DNA of 64,000 nucleotides from DATKUK01 sp035530655 (GTDB taxonomy: Bacteria; Planctomycetota; Phycisphaerae; UBA1845; DATKUK01): assembly GCA_035530655.1 (NCBI GenBank), contig DATKUK010000093.1:1-64000 (forward strand), read 5' to 3'. The notes beneath the pieces were generated by a model that saw nothing but the letters and a program-made list of their open reading frames with translations, had not been told where the DNA came from and made no database searches. A program made the position numbers and the translations under genes. Numbering within the stretch: position 1 is the first letter of the stretch; every line of letters begins with the position of its first letter. Positions 50,896-59,323 of this stretch are shown one piece after another.

Positions 50896-52617
50896 TCAGG
50901 CGAGTCCGCCCAAGTCCATTTCGTCCAGGCTTTTTCCTACATTCACCATAGGATAGACATTCTCCTCCGGCTCGACGTGGAAGTCGGCCACGACACAGCC
51001 TTCGGTTTCGAGCAGCTCACGGACGCCATCGCGCACGTCCGCCTTCTCGGTGATCCGCAGTCCCTTGGCGCCGAAGGCGTCGGCCAACCTGGCAAAATCG
51101 GGGTTCTGCATTCTTGTGGCCGAGTATCGCTTATTGAAGAACAGCTCCTGCCACTGCCTGACCATGCCTTGGAAGCTGTTGTTCAGGAGTACGACCTTGA
51201 CGGGTAGATTCTGTTCCACGGCCGTCGCGAGTTCGGGCAAGGTCATCGTGAAACTGCCGTCGCCGTCGATGTCCACCACCGTCCGGCCCGGCTGACCCAC
51301 CTGGGCGCCGATGGCCGCCGGCAGGCCGAAACCCATCGTCCCCAGACCACCGGAGGTGATCATCTGGCGCGGGAATCGCCAACGGTAGTACTGGGCGGCC
51401 CACATCTGATGCTGCCCGACGCCCGTGGCGATGATCGCCTGACTTTCGGTCTGCCGACATACCTCTTCGATCACGTACTGAGGCTTGATGTTCGTGCCCT
51501 TCGAATCGTAGCTGAACGGGTACTGCTTCCTCCAGGCGTCGATTTGGGCAAACCACTCGCTGCGCTCGCGCCGCTCGATCTCGCCGAGCAACTCCGAAAT
51601 GATCTTCTTGGCGTCGCCGACCACGGGGACGTCGACGTCGACGCTCTTGCTGATGCTCGCCGGATCGACGTCGATGTGGATGATGGTGGCGTGAGGGGCG
51701 AAGGTTTCGATGCGGCCGGTCACGCGGTCATCGAACCGCGCGCCCACGGCAATAAGTACGTCGCAGTTCTGCACGGCATAGTTGGCGTAGACGCTGCCGT
51801 GCATGCCCAGCATGTGCAGCGCCAGGTCGGCGTCGCCCACTTCGTCGAAGGCACCCAGACCCAGCAACGTCGTCGTCACGGGTATGTTGCCCTTGCGGGC
51901 GAGCTGCCGCACCTCATCGCTGGCGCCGGCGAGCACCACGCCGCCACCCACATAGAGCACCGGCCGTTCGGCGCGGTTGATGTGGTCGGCGGCCAGACGA
52001 ATCTGGCGGGCGTGCCCGTAGACGCGCGGGCGATAGCCCGGCAGGTCCATTTCGACGTTGTCGCTAACCTCAAACTGGGCGACCTGAACATCCTTGGGCA
52101 GATCGACGAGCACGGGCCCGGGCCGCCCTGTCCTGGCGACGTAGAACGCCTCCTTGACGATCCGCGGCAGGTCACTGGCACGACTAACCAAGGCGTTGTG
52201 CTTGGTGACCGGACGGGTCACGCCGATGATATCGGCCTCCTGAAACGCGTCGTTGCCGATGGCGGACGTGGGAACCTGGCCGGTAAACGCCACCACCGGG
52301 ATGCTATCCATGTACGCCGTTGCCAAGGCCGTCGTCAGGTTGGTAGCACCGGGCCCGCTGGTAGCCACGCACACGCCGACTTTCCCGGTGGCGCGGGCGT
52401 AGCCATCGGCCATGTGACCGGCGCCCTGCTCGTGCCGTGAGAGAACAAACCGGATGGGTGCGTCGTAAAGCCTGTCAAAAAACGGCAGGATCGCTCCGCC
52501 GGAATAGCCGAACATCACCTCCACGCCTTCCTGCAAGAGCGCGTCGACGAAGGCTTGCGCACCAATACAGGTTTTCGGGGTGGAAGTAGATGGGGGACTC
52601 CCCGTGCGGGTGGTCAT
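50896..52617 (-). CDS. ilvB: Acetolactate synthase large subunit (ilvBN pair)
   Basis: 573 residues from ATG 52617 (GGAGAGG upstream). VMFGYSGGAILPFFDRL, catalytic Glu in SRHEQGAGHMADGYARATG, VGVGQHQMWAAQYYRW-like PP region (ATGVGQHQMW), ThDP motif DIDGDGSFTMTLPE and NNSFQGMVRQWQ. Ser replaces Pro in the usual GYPGG loop. ilvN follows 21 bases downstream. This is the probable biosynthetic enzyme, in contrast to the orphan paralogue at 36.1 kb. Confidence 0.93.
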   Translation of the reverse strand: MTTRTGSPPSTSTPKTCIGAQAFVDALLQEGVEVMFGYSGGAILPFFDRLYDAPIRFVLSRHEQGAGHMADGYARATGKVGVCVATSGPGATNLTTALATAYMDSIPVVAFTGQVPTSAIGNDAFQEADIIGVTRPVTKHNALVSRASDLPRIVKEAFYVARTGRPGPVLVDLPKDVQVAQFEVSDNVEMDLPGYRPRVYGHARQIRLAADHINRAERPVLYVGGGVVLAGASDEVRQLARKGNIPVTTTLLGLGAFDEVGDADLALHMLGMHGSVYANYAVQNCDVLIAVGARFDDRVTGRIETFAPHATIIHIDVDPASISKSVDVDVPVVGDAKKIISELLGEIERRERSEWFAQIDAWRKQYPFSYDSKGTNIKPQYVIEEVCRQTESQAIIATGVGQHQMWAAQYYRWRFPRQMITSGGLGTMGFGLPAAIGAQVGQPGRTVVDIDGDGSFTMTLPELATAVEQNLPVKVVLLNNSFQGMVRQWQELFFNKRYSATRMQNPDFARLADAFGAKGLRITEKADVRDGVRELLETEGCVVADFHVEPEENVYPMVNVGKSLDEMDLGGLA

Positions 52618-52753
52618 GGTTTTATCCTCTCCAATAGGTTGCCATGACTTTCGACGGCCCGGACGCCACCGCTGGCGACCGAACCGGGCGGACACCGGGT
52701 AGATGTTCGAACCGGCCCGCAACTTGCCGGCCGGCCCGTCCCGCCTTCACACT

Positions 52754-52782
52754 ATCATAGGTCGCTTCGCGACCCTTGACAG
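52754..52782 (-). promoter_or_regulatory. Promoter of ilvB with palindromic spacer
   Basis: On the minus strand CTGTCA (52782-52777), then 17 bases, then TATGAT (52759-52754). The spacer contains the perfect palindrome GGTCGC-GAA-GCGACC (52774-52760), so a repressor could bind between the two hexamers. The leader is about 130 bases. The rest of 52618-53010 holds no convincing gene. Confidence 0.55.
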
Positions 52783-53010
52783 ATTACTCTCGTCGGTTAC
52801 ATCGGTCAAGCCGCCCGCCAGGAACACTCAGAATCAGGCAGATGCGGGAGATCACCAGACCCCATGGCGCGAGCCGATTTGTCGACATCGACTGCCCGCG
52901 TGGACACACCGTTCTTTGCGGTCTTCACGCAGACGTGCGGGCTACGGGGCTCTCGCCGCCGAATAAGGACCTGCGCCAACTACGCAACGCCGTCGGCACG
53001 GCCTCGTCCG

Positions 53011-53643
53011 CTAGAGGATCCCGGCGGAGAACTCGTCGTCGCTCTCGGCAGGCTCGGAGGGTTCTTCGCTTTCGGCCGGCTCGGAGGGTTCTTCGCCTTC
53101 GGCCGGCTCGGGCTGGTCCTCGTCCTGCGGCGGCGGAGACGGCGCCGCAGATGTTTTGGGGGCCTGGCGAGCGGCGCCGCGATCGCGCTTCAGCTCGGCC
53201 ACCAGCTCCTCGTAATCGGACCCCTCGTAATCGTCCTCGTCGAGCTTGGGGGGCTTGTAGCCGGGTTCCTTGGCTCGTTCGCTCTCCTGCTCGTAGGCCT
53301 CGACGATGGCGTTTTGAATCCGCTCGCGGCAGCGCGCATTGATCGGGTGAGCCACATCCGCGTGCAGTTTGGTGCGGCCGGCCGAGTCCCTGCCCGCTCG
53401 GTTTTCGTTGAGCTTGGCTCCACACTCATTGCAGAACTTGGCGCGAAGATGATTCTTCGAGCGGCACTTGGGACAACGATCGGTAAGCTTCCGCGAGGGC
53501 ATAGCCACAAACAGGCCGTTGGTACCCTCTATGATCTTCAGGTCGCGCACAACGTATTCGCCGTCGAACGTGACGCTACAGAACGCCCGGAGTCGCTCGG
53601 TGTTGTCCTGCACCAGTTTGACCCGTACCTCGGTGATCTCCAT
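53011..53643 (-). CDS. spoVG: SpoVG-family protein with zinc ribbon and acidic tail
   Basis: 210 residues from ATG 53643 (AGGAG upstream). The N-terminal SpoVG domain is canonical: MEITEVRVKLVQDN, LRAFCSVTFDGEYVVRDLKI, IEGTNGLFVAMPSRKL. A zinc ribbon follows (CPKCRSKNH...FCNEC, about 77-94), then a helical region and an acidic tail with PSEPAESE repeats. SpoVG is a DNA/RNA-binding regulator; the zinc-ribbon extension appears to be a planctomycete feature. It follows ispE by 25 bases, as in the ispE-spoVG region of Firmicutes. Confidence 0.9.
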   Translation of the reverse strand: MEITEVRVKLVQDNTERLRAFCSVTFDGEYVVRDLKIIEGTNGLFVAMPSRKLTDRCPKCRSKNHLRAKFCNECGAKLNENRAGRDSAGRTKLHADVAHPINARCRERIQNAIVEAYEQESERAKEPGYKPPKLDEDDYEGSDYEELVAELKRDRGAARQAPKTSAAPSPPPQDEDQPEPAEGEEPSEPAESEEPSEPAESDDEFSAGIL

Positions 53644-53668
53644 GGTGATCTCCTCTGATACCAAAGCA

Positions 53669-54520
53669 CTATCGCCGTCCAAAGTAATGACCGACATAGG
53701 TAGCCAGCTGCAGCTTCTTCGCGATTCGATCCGCCCACTGCTGGGCCTCCTGACGGTCAGCCAGCAACGCAAACATCACCGACCCGCTGCCGCTGAGATG
53801 TACGGCACGTAGACCCAACCGTTCCAGCCGGCTGCGAATCGACGCCAGCGCCGGACACACTCTCTCGGCCGCAGGCCGTAGGGTATTGTAGCAACAATCG
53901 CTCAGTTGGTGCACCGATGTCGGACGTTTTTTCCACCACGCTTCGGGCTGACGAGCCTGCGCGTCGGAAGGCCTGAAAGCGCCATAGACCTCTGCCGTGG
54001 AAACCTGGAAGGGCGGCATGATCAGCAGTACGAGCCCAGGCGGCTCATAGGGCAGCGGCTGAACGTGCTCACCCCGGCCCGTGATAAGCGCCGTGCCACA
54101 TTGCAGGAAGAAGGGCACGTCCGAGCCCAAATCGGCAGCCATCGCCAGCAATTCGGCCAGGCTCGGCTGAAGGTGCCACCGTCTGACCAACAGCCATAGC
54201 GCCGCGGCGGCGTCCGAACTGCCCCCGCCCAGTCCGGCACCGGGCGGAATTCTTTTCGCCAGATCCAATCGGATGGCTGGATTGATCCCGTACCTTCGGG
54301 CCAGCAGTTCCACCGCCCGCCAGACGAGGTTGGACCGATCGCTCGGCACACGACTGTCGGTGCACGTCAGATCCAGGCCCGGTTCCGGGCGCTGGTCGAC
54401 CGTCAGCTCGTCGCAGAGGTCCACAGCCGTTACGACGGAGACGAGGTCATGGTACCCGTCGGGCCGCCGTCCGAGGATGTCCAGACTGAGGTTGATTTTC
54501 GCTGGTGCTGTGATTCTCAC
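53669..54520 (-). CDS. ispE: 4-diphosphocytidyl-2-C-methyl-D-erythritol kinase
   Basis: 283 residues taking GTG 54520 as start (gives MRITAPAKINLSLDILGRRP, the usual family start); a TTG at 54577 would add 19 residues. GHMP kinase motifs: PDGYHDL, ATP loop PPGAGLGGGSSDAAA, and C-terminal HLSGSGSVMFAL. It phosphorylates CDP-ME in the MEP isoprenoid route, upstream of ispF at 26.5 kb. The Shine-Dalgarno is weak. Confidence 0.92.
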   Translation of the reverse strand: MRITAPAKINLSLDILGRRPDGYHDLVSVVTAVDLCDELTVDQRPEPGLDLTCTDSRVPSDRSNLVWRAVELLARRYGINPAIRLDLAKRIPPGAGLGGGSSDAAAALWLLVRRWHLQPSLAELLAMAADLGSDVPFFLQCGTALITGRGEHVQPLPYEPPGLVLLIMPPFQVSTAEVYGAFRPSDAQARQPEAWWKKRPTSVHQLSDCCYNTLRPAAERVCPALASIRSRLERLGLRAVHLSGSGSVMFALLADRQEAQQWADRIAKKLQLATYVGHYFGRR

Positions 54521-54717
54521 GATGCTACTGCCAAAGCTCGGCCTGCCAGCGGTCGCCAAGATAGTACGCGCGCGCAAAGATACCAGTCAACGTCAGGCGT
54601 TCAGCGTGGGTGCACCGACGTGCGCACTTTTTGGGGGCTGGTTCTGTGCTGGACCAATGGCGTCAGGGAGGGTAAATAGAGCCGATCGCGCGTCGGCCAG
54701 GCGCCGTCGCCGGGATC

Positions 54718-55374
54718 GTGAGGTGCTGTATTGACCAGATAGCGCCCAACTCGGTGGTCTCTGGCACCCGTGTGCGGCGGTGGCATCTGCATCGCCGGCT
54801 CTACGATTGGGTGCTGCACTGGGCGGACACCCCATACGGCACGCCGGCCCTTTTCTGCCTGGCGTTCGCCGAGTCGAGCTTCTTTCCTGTGCCGCCAGAT
54901 GTGTTGCTGATCGCCTTGGCGCTGGGCAGCTCGCAGAAGGCCCTGCGGTTCGCCTTGTGGTGCTCGGTTGCCAGCGTCGTCGGCGGCTTGCTGGGCTACT
55001 ACATTGGCTACGGCCCGCTCGCCTACGTGGGCCAAAAAATCGCCAGCTTCTATGGACGGGAAGAGCTGCTGCTGTCGTTACAGGAGGAATTCGGGCAGCG
55101 TGGCGTGCTCTGGGTCTTCCTGGCGGGCTTCACGCCGATCCCCTACAAGATCTTTACGATCGCTGCCGGCATGGCCAAGATGCACCTTGGTCTGTTCGTG
55201 GTGGCCTCGGCGGTGAGCCGATCAGCGAGGTTTTTCCTGGTGGCGTGGCTGATCTGGCGGTTCGGGCCGAAGATCAAGCCGTCCATCGACCGCTACTTCA
55301 ATCTGCTGTGCGTGATTTTCGCCGTATTGCTGGTTGGCGGCTTCCTGGCGATCAAGTACATTAGGGGGCACTAG
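54718..55374 (+). CDS. VTT/YqaA-type membrane protein
   Basis: 218 residues from GTG 54718; a GTG at 54772 (RRWHLHRRLYDWVL) is also likely. SNARE-associated/VTT fold of the YqaA subgroup: FAESSFFPVPPDVLLIALAL, GGLLGYYIGYGP, a long amphipathic stretch, GFTPIPYKIFTIAAGMAKM and RFFLVAWLIWRFG, with about four to five membrane segments. Related DedA proteins move undecaprenyl phosphate or other lipids; the role of this subgroup is unclear. Confidence 0.82.
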   Translation: MRCCIDQIAPNSVVSGTRVRRWHLHRRLYDWVLHWADTPYGTPALFCLAFAESSFFPVPPDVLLIALALGSSQKALRFALWCSVASVVGGLLGYYIGYGPLAYVGQKIASFYGREELLLSLQEEFGQRGVLWVFLAGFTPIPYKIFTIAAGMAKMHLGLFVVASAVSRSARFFLVAWLIWRFGPKIKPSIDRYFNLLCVIFAVLLVGGFLAIKYIRGH

Positions 55375-55465
55375 GAACTGAGACACCGACGTCCGTCTCG
55401 TCGCGGCGACGGGTGGCGGGCACGCCCGGTACCGACCATCTCTGCTTGAGCGAAGGGCGGATAGC

Positions 55466-56032
55466 ATGAACGACCAGCAACGCGCTCGGATGCTGCAACT
55501 CGCCCGCGACACCGTGCAAGCCAAACTGGCAGGGCAGCCGCTGCCTGACGTGGCCCCCTTCGACTGCGCAGACGTGCCACACTCCGGTGCCTTCGTAACG
55601 CTCAGGAATTGCGGACGGCTTCGTGGCTGTATCGGTACGTTCTCGCCACAGGGAACGCTGCCGGAGACGATTCGCGACATGGCCAAGGCAGCGTGTGACG
55701 ACCCGCGGTTCTTCGCCGATCCGGTCGGGCTGGACGAACTGGGTGAGTTAAGGATCGAGATCTCGGTTCTGTCGCCGCTGACGCGAACCGACGACCCGCT
55801 CTCACTGGAATTGGGCAAGCACGGCATCTACATACGTCGGGGCGTGGCCGGCGGGTGTTTTTTGCCGCAGGTCGCGACCGAACTGGGATGGGACAAGGAA
55901 ACCTTTCTATCGCAATGCTGTCGCAGCAAGGCTGGTCTTCCTGCCGATGCCTGGAGGGATCCCGATACCGAGGTGCTGCTGTTCACCGCCGAGGTGTTCG
56001 GCGAAGAGCAGGGCGATGCGGAAGGTCGCTGA
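55466..56032 (+). CDS. AMMECR1-domain protein (AmmeMemoRadiSam system A)
   Basis: 188 residues. AMMECR1 fold: GAFVTLRNCGRLRGCIGTFS with the LRGCIG motif, DPRFFADPVGLDELGELRIEIS, VLSPLTRTDDP, GKHGIYIRRGVAGGCFLPQV and GWDKETFLSQCC. Usually it is next to a Memo protein and a radical SAM enzyme; neither is present here. The biochemical role is undetermined. Confidence 0.9.
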   Translation: MNDQQRARMLQLARDTVQAKLAGQPLPDVAPFDCADVPHSGAFVTLRNCGRLRGCIGTFSPQGTLPETIRDMAKAACDDPRFFADPVGLDELGELRIEISVLSPLTRTDDPLSLELGKHGIYIRRGVAGGCFLPQVATELGWDKETFLSQCCRSKAGLPADAWRDPDTEVLLFTAEVFGEEQGDAEGR

Positions 56033-56060
56033 GGGTGGTGGCACGTCGTCGTTGCTCAAT

Positions 56061-56360
56061 TCAGCCGTCAGTTACAGGCACCTGCTGGACCGCAAACACC
56101 ACGGTGCCGCCGCCCGTGCGTTGATGGGGGTCGAGGCACTGGACGTACGCCGGTCCGTCTTTGGGTCCCAGTCCCCACCGATCGGGTGTGGACACCCGCA
56201 GGGCGTTGTAGTGGGGCATGAGACTGGCCAGGGCGTGCATGCAGACCGGCTGACGGCTTGAGAGTCGATAGCCGTCCAGCAGGCGAAACGAGTCGCCGAC
56301 CTGGAAGACAGGACACGTGCCATTGATCTGCTCGACCGTCACGAGCGTGTCACATTTCAT
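56061..56360 (-). CDS. TIGR04076-family protein
   Basis: 99 residues, ATG 56360 with GGGAG upstream. It shows the family outline: MKCDTLVTVEQINGTCPVFQ, VGDSF...GYRLSSRQPVCMHAL, SLMPHYNALR, and a C-terminal CLDPHQRTGGGTVVF. Two or three conserved Cys may bind metal. Function unknown. It lies 43 bases downstream of the phosphatase gene on the same strand. Confidence 0.75.
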   Translation of the reverse strand: MKCDTLVTVEQINGTCPVFQVGDSFRLLDGYRLSSRQPVCMHALASLMPHYNALRVSTPDRWGLGPKDGPAYVQCLDPHQRTGGGTVVFAVQQVPVTDG

Positions 56361-56403
56361 GGCCTGCTCCCGCGCGAAGGGCTGACAAAGCCAAACCTGT
56401 ACC

Positions 56404-56997
56404 TCAAAACGGCACGTCGTCGGGATCGTACACGTCGACAATCCAGTCCGGATCGGGCTGGAAGATCGACACCAGATAATCCATCTCCGGGGTGAAAACA
56501 ACGATGTGACCGTAGCAGATGTTGAGTTCCTCAGCGGCCTCGTCGCGAGGCTGCCCGAGAACGCTCATTCGCCAGATGGCGGCTGCGGCCCCGCTACGAT
56601 CGGCACCGGCCTGGCAGTGCAGCCAAATCGGGTGTTCGGCCATGGTCAGCGCTTCGTACAAGGCAAGCAGGACGGCATTGGAGGGCATGTGCGTAGCACT
56701 CATCGGGATGTTGATAAGTTCGACGCCCAACTCGCCGCACACGCGATCCTCATCCTGCCACCAGACTTCGTCCGGGTTCTCGCCTCGTAGATTGATGACG
56801 GTCTTGATATCAAACGCTGCGATGACGTCGCGAAGCATGTTTTCGTCGGGTTGGCTCGATCGGTAGGCCAAGCCGTCCTCGATGACGCGCAAGTTGGCGA
56901 ACGGGTACACGCCATGCGGGCCTACAAAAGGCCCGTAACAGCCGATCAGAGCAATCAGCAGAACCGTCGAAACCACGTTTTTGCGCGACCGCACCAC
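56404..56997 (-). CDS. Secreted lipoprotein phosphatase, DSP/PTP family
   Basis: 197 residues from GTG 56997 (AGAGGTG upstream). Signal with VSTVLLIALIGCYGP, so probably a lipoprotein. The cysteine-phosphatase loop is WLHCQAGADRSG (HCx5R) with Cys nucleophile and Arg. General-acid candidate Asp lies in a strand earlier (NIPMSATHMPS region is atypical). It would act outside the inner membrane, on phosphoproteins or phosphoinositol-like compounds. Confidence 0.82.
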   Translation of the reverse strand: MVRSRKNVVSTVLLIALIGCYGPFVGPHGVYPFANLRVIEDGLAYRSSQPDENMLRDVIAAFDIKTVINLRGENPDEVWWQDEDRVCGELGVELINIPMSATHMPSNAVLLALYEALTMAEHPIWLHCQAGADRSGAAAAIWRMSVLGQPRDEAAEELNICYGHIVVFTPEMDYLVSIFQPDPDWIVDVYDPDDVPF

Positions 56998-57163
56998 TTC
57001 AGCACCTCTTGGACAAAGCGAGTCAGCCCTTCCGGACGCAGGGCTATTCGCACTCCAGCGACAACACTCCCGTCGGCCCCGACCGTGGGCGGCAACCTGG
57101 GTGGGCAGGGTAGTCTACGGGTCGGTCAGCGTCCAGCGAGCGATTATCGGTCCTGCCAGTCGA

Positions 57164-57193
57164 TTGACGCAGGACCGGGCGCCGCGGTATCAT
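57164..57193 (+). promoter_or_regulatory. Promoter of the beta-helix protein gene
   Basis: TTGACG (57164-57169), 18-base spacer, TATCAT (57188-57193). Start of transcription near 57200, giving a leader of about 130 bases. Both hexamers differ from consensus by one base. The rest of 56998-57332 holds no gene. Confidence 0.5.
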
Positions 57194-57332
57194 AATAGAG
57201 GCTGGGGAGGAGGCAAGTTGTGCCCGTATCACGTGGTTGCCACGCAGCGTTGCTGGCAGGGGACGACGCGGCTTCCCCGGTCGCGCCGGCAATTCTCGAC
57301 ACTGAGGGTTTTCCGGTATACGGAGGGATATG

Positions 57333-59198
57333 ATGCGAGTCTGTACGTGCGTAATAAGTGTATCGGTGGTGCTATTCACATCGGGAGCAGCTTTCGCTGC
57401 AACCTACGACGCCTATCCGGGTGACGACCTTAAGACGGCGATCGAGTCGCTCGGTTACGGTGACACGTTGATCGTCCACAGTCTCGGCGGGAATGGCACG
57501 GGGCAGTATGCCCACTTCAAAGTGTCCACCCTGCTGGGCGACGATCCGGGCACGCCTGAAAACGAGTGGATCACGGTTCAGGCGGCCGACGGGGAGCCGC
57601 GGCCGGTCATCTACGGGGATTCGTATGATGTGTACAACCTGGTGGAGTTCCAAACCTATATCCAATATGCCAAGATCATCGGGCTGGAGTTCGACGGCGG
57701 GTCGGACTCGATCAAACTGCCCGGCACGTCCGGCGACCACATCGTCTTCGAAGATCTCTACATGCACAATATCGGTAACACGGGAATCAACCTCTCCAGT
57801 TGCGGCAACGTGAGCTTCATGGAGATCCGTGGCTGTGAGATCCACGACACCGGTCACGCCGGCAACGGCGAGGGGATGTATCTGGGCACGCACGGCTACC
57901 AGGGAACGGGCGCCGGCATCCTGCGCGACTCGATCATCGAATTCAATCATGTCTACGATTGCGGCGCTTACAACATCCCCAGCAGGCAAGGCGACGGGAT
58001 TGAGCTGAAGTACGAGTGCTACCGCAACATCGTGCGGGACAATGTCATTCATGACACATACTACCCCGGTATCCTGGCGCACGGCACGGCGCGGGCGGAC
58101 GCGGCCGACAACAACATCCTGGCCCGCAACGTGATCTGGAACAGCAGCGACAACGGCATCCAGACCCACCAGACCACCACCATCGTCAACAACGTGGTAT
58201 TCACCTCGAGCCGGTGCATCAACGTCGGCGAGAACACCAGCAACTCGGGCATCCTGCGCGATGTATATATCTACAACAACACCTTCTACAGCGCATCGAG
58301 CCGCACGGCGGGGTTCTACGTCAGCGGGAAGGCCAACATCGAGATCTGCAACAACCTGTTCTATCAGCCGAGCGCCGGCAGCCTCGCCGTGACCTTCGAC
58401 GGGTCGGTAGGCATCGTGTCGTCGGGCAATTACTACTATGGCACCACGCAGAACGCGCCCGGCGGCTTCACGGCCGGGCCCGCGCCGGCGGCTGCGTTCA
58501 TCAACCCCTCCACCACACCGGGCGTGATCGATCTGTACCTCCAGGGCGGCACGGCTCTGGAGAACGCAGGCGACAACACCTACGCCCCGGCCGACGATTT
58601 CAACGAGACAGCGCGGCCACAGGACGGCACGGCCGAGCCGGGAGCCTACGAGATCGTCGGGGCGAGCAATCCGGGTTGGCAGATCGACGAGGAGTTCAAG
58701 ACCCCGCCGGTGCTGCCCGCGCTGGTGTCGAGCGAGCCGCCGGCCGACGGCACGCTGCCCAAGACGCAGAACAACGTGATTCTTCTGACGTTCGACGCGC
58801 CCATCACGCTGCCGGGCGGCGACGCTCTGGTCATCGTCGAGATGGGCGGCGGGCCGGACGTGAGCAGCGCGTTTGCCTACCAGCTAGACCCGAACGACCC
58901 GAACGGCTTGACCCTCAAGGCAACAGAGAACGGCGCCCAGTTGACCAATCTGACGTGGTACCAGGTCTCGCCCGCTGCGGACCTGGCCGTCGAGCCGTTC
59001 ACGCTGGATGTGTGCACGCTGTTCGGCGACGCCAACAGCAGCGCTCGGGTCACCACGGCCGACTACACCGAGATCAAGCTCCATATGGGCGAGTACACCG
59101 ATGCACGGTACGACGTGAACGGCAACGGCCGTGTGACCACTGCTGACTACACCACCGTCAAGACCTATATGGGTGACCGTGCCCCGACCAAGCCATAA
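57333..59198 (+). CDS. Secreted right-handed beta-helix protein with Ig-like and dockerin-like C-terminus
   Basis: 621 residues; the second of two adjacent ATGs (57333) has GGAGGG five bases upstream. Signal peptide ending FTSGAAFA. Residues about 25-400 are a parallel beta-helix with repeated I-x-G-x-E/N-I-H and N-x-I-x-D-N turns (GNVSFMEIRGCEIHDTG, YRNIVRDNVIHD, NNTFYSA). An Ig/CopC-like domain (SSEPPADGTLPKTQNNVILL) follows and two dockerin-type calcium loops close it (GDANSSARVTTADYTEIKLH; YDVNGNGRVTTADYTTVKTY). It is a likely surface polysaccharide-binding or lyase-type protein; no catalytic triad is evident. Confidence 0.85.
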   Translation: MRVCTCVISVSVVLFTSGAAFAATYDAYPGDDLKTAIESLGYGDTLIVHSLGGNGTGQYAHFKVSTLLGDDPGTPENEWITVQAADGEPRPVIYGDSYDVYNLVEFQTYIQYAKIIGLEFDGGSDSIKLPGTSGDHIVFEDLYMHNIGNTGINLSSCGNVSFMEIRGCEIHDTGHAGNGEGMYLGTHGYQGTGAGILRDSIIEFNHVYDCGAYNIPSRQGDGIELKYECYRNIVRDNVIHDTYYPGILAHGTARADAADNNILARNVIWNSSDNGIQTHQTTTIVNNVVFTSSRCINVGENTSNSGILRDVYIYNNTFYSASSRTAGFYVSGKANIEICNNLFYQPSAGSLAVTFDGSVGIVSSGNYYYGTTQNAPGGFTAGPAPAAAFINPSTTPGVIDLYLQGGTALENAGDNTYAPADDFNETARPQDGTAEPGAYEIVGASNPGWQIDEEFKTPPVLPALVSSEPPADGTLPKTQNNVILLTFDAPITLPGGDALVIVEMGGGPDVSSAFAYQLDPNDPNGLTLKATENGAQLTNLTWYQVSPAADLAVEPFTLDVCTLFGDANSSARVTTADYTEIKLHMGEYTDARYDVNGNGRVTTADYTTVKTYMGDRAPTKP

Positions 59199-59226
59199 AC
59201 CATAACGCTGGAGGTGGGTCAGTTAC

Positions 59227-59268
59227 GGCCCGGTGCGTCGCCAAGGCGGCGCGCCGGGCCTCGTTTTG
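59227..59268 (+). terminator. Intrinsic terminator after the beta-helix gene
   Basis: GGCCCGG...TCGCC (59227-59242) pairs with GGCGG...CCGGGCC (59245-59260), two-base loop, then TCGTTTTG. A long GC-rich stem and short T-run 28 bases after the stop fit a Rho-independent terminator. Confidence 0.75.
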
Positions 59269-59323
59269 CGCGGGCTCGCCCTGCGGAGGCGGACCCCTGA
59301 ACGCTGCTGGAACAAGGTCTCAG

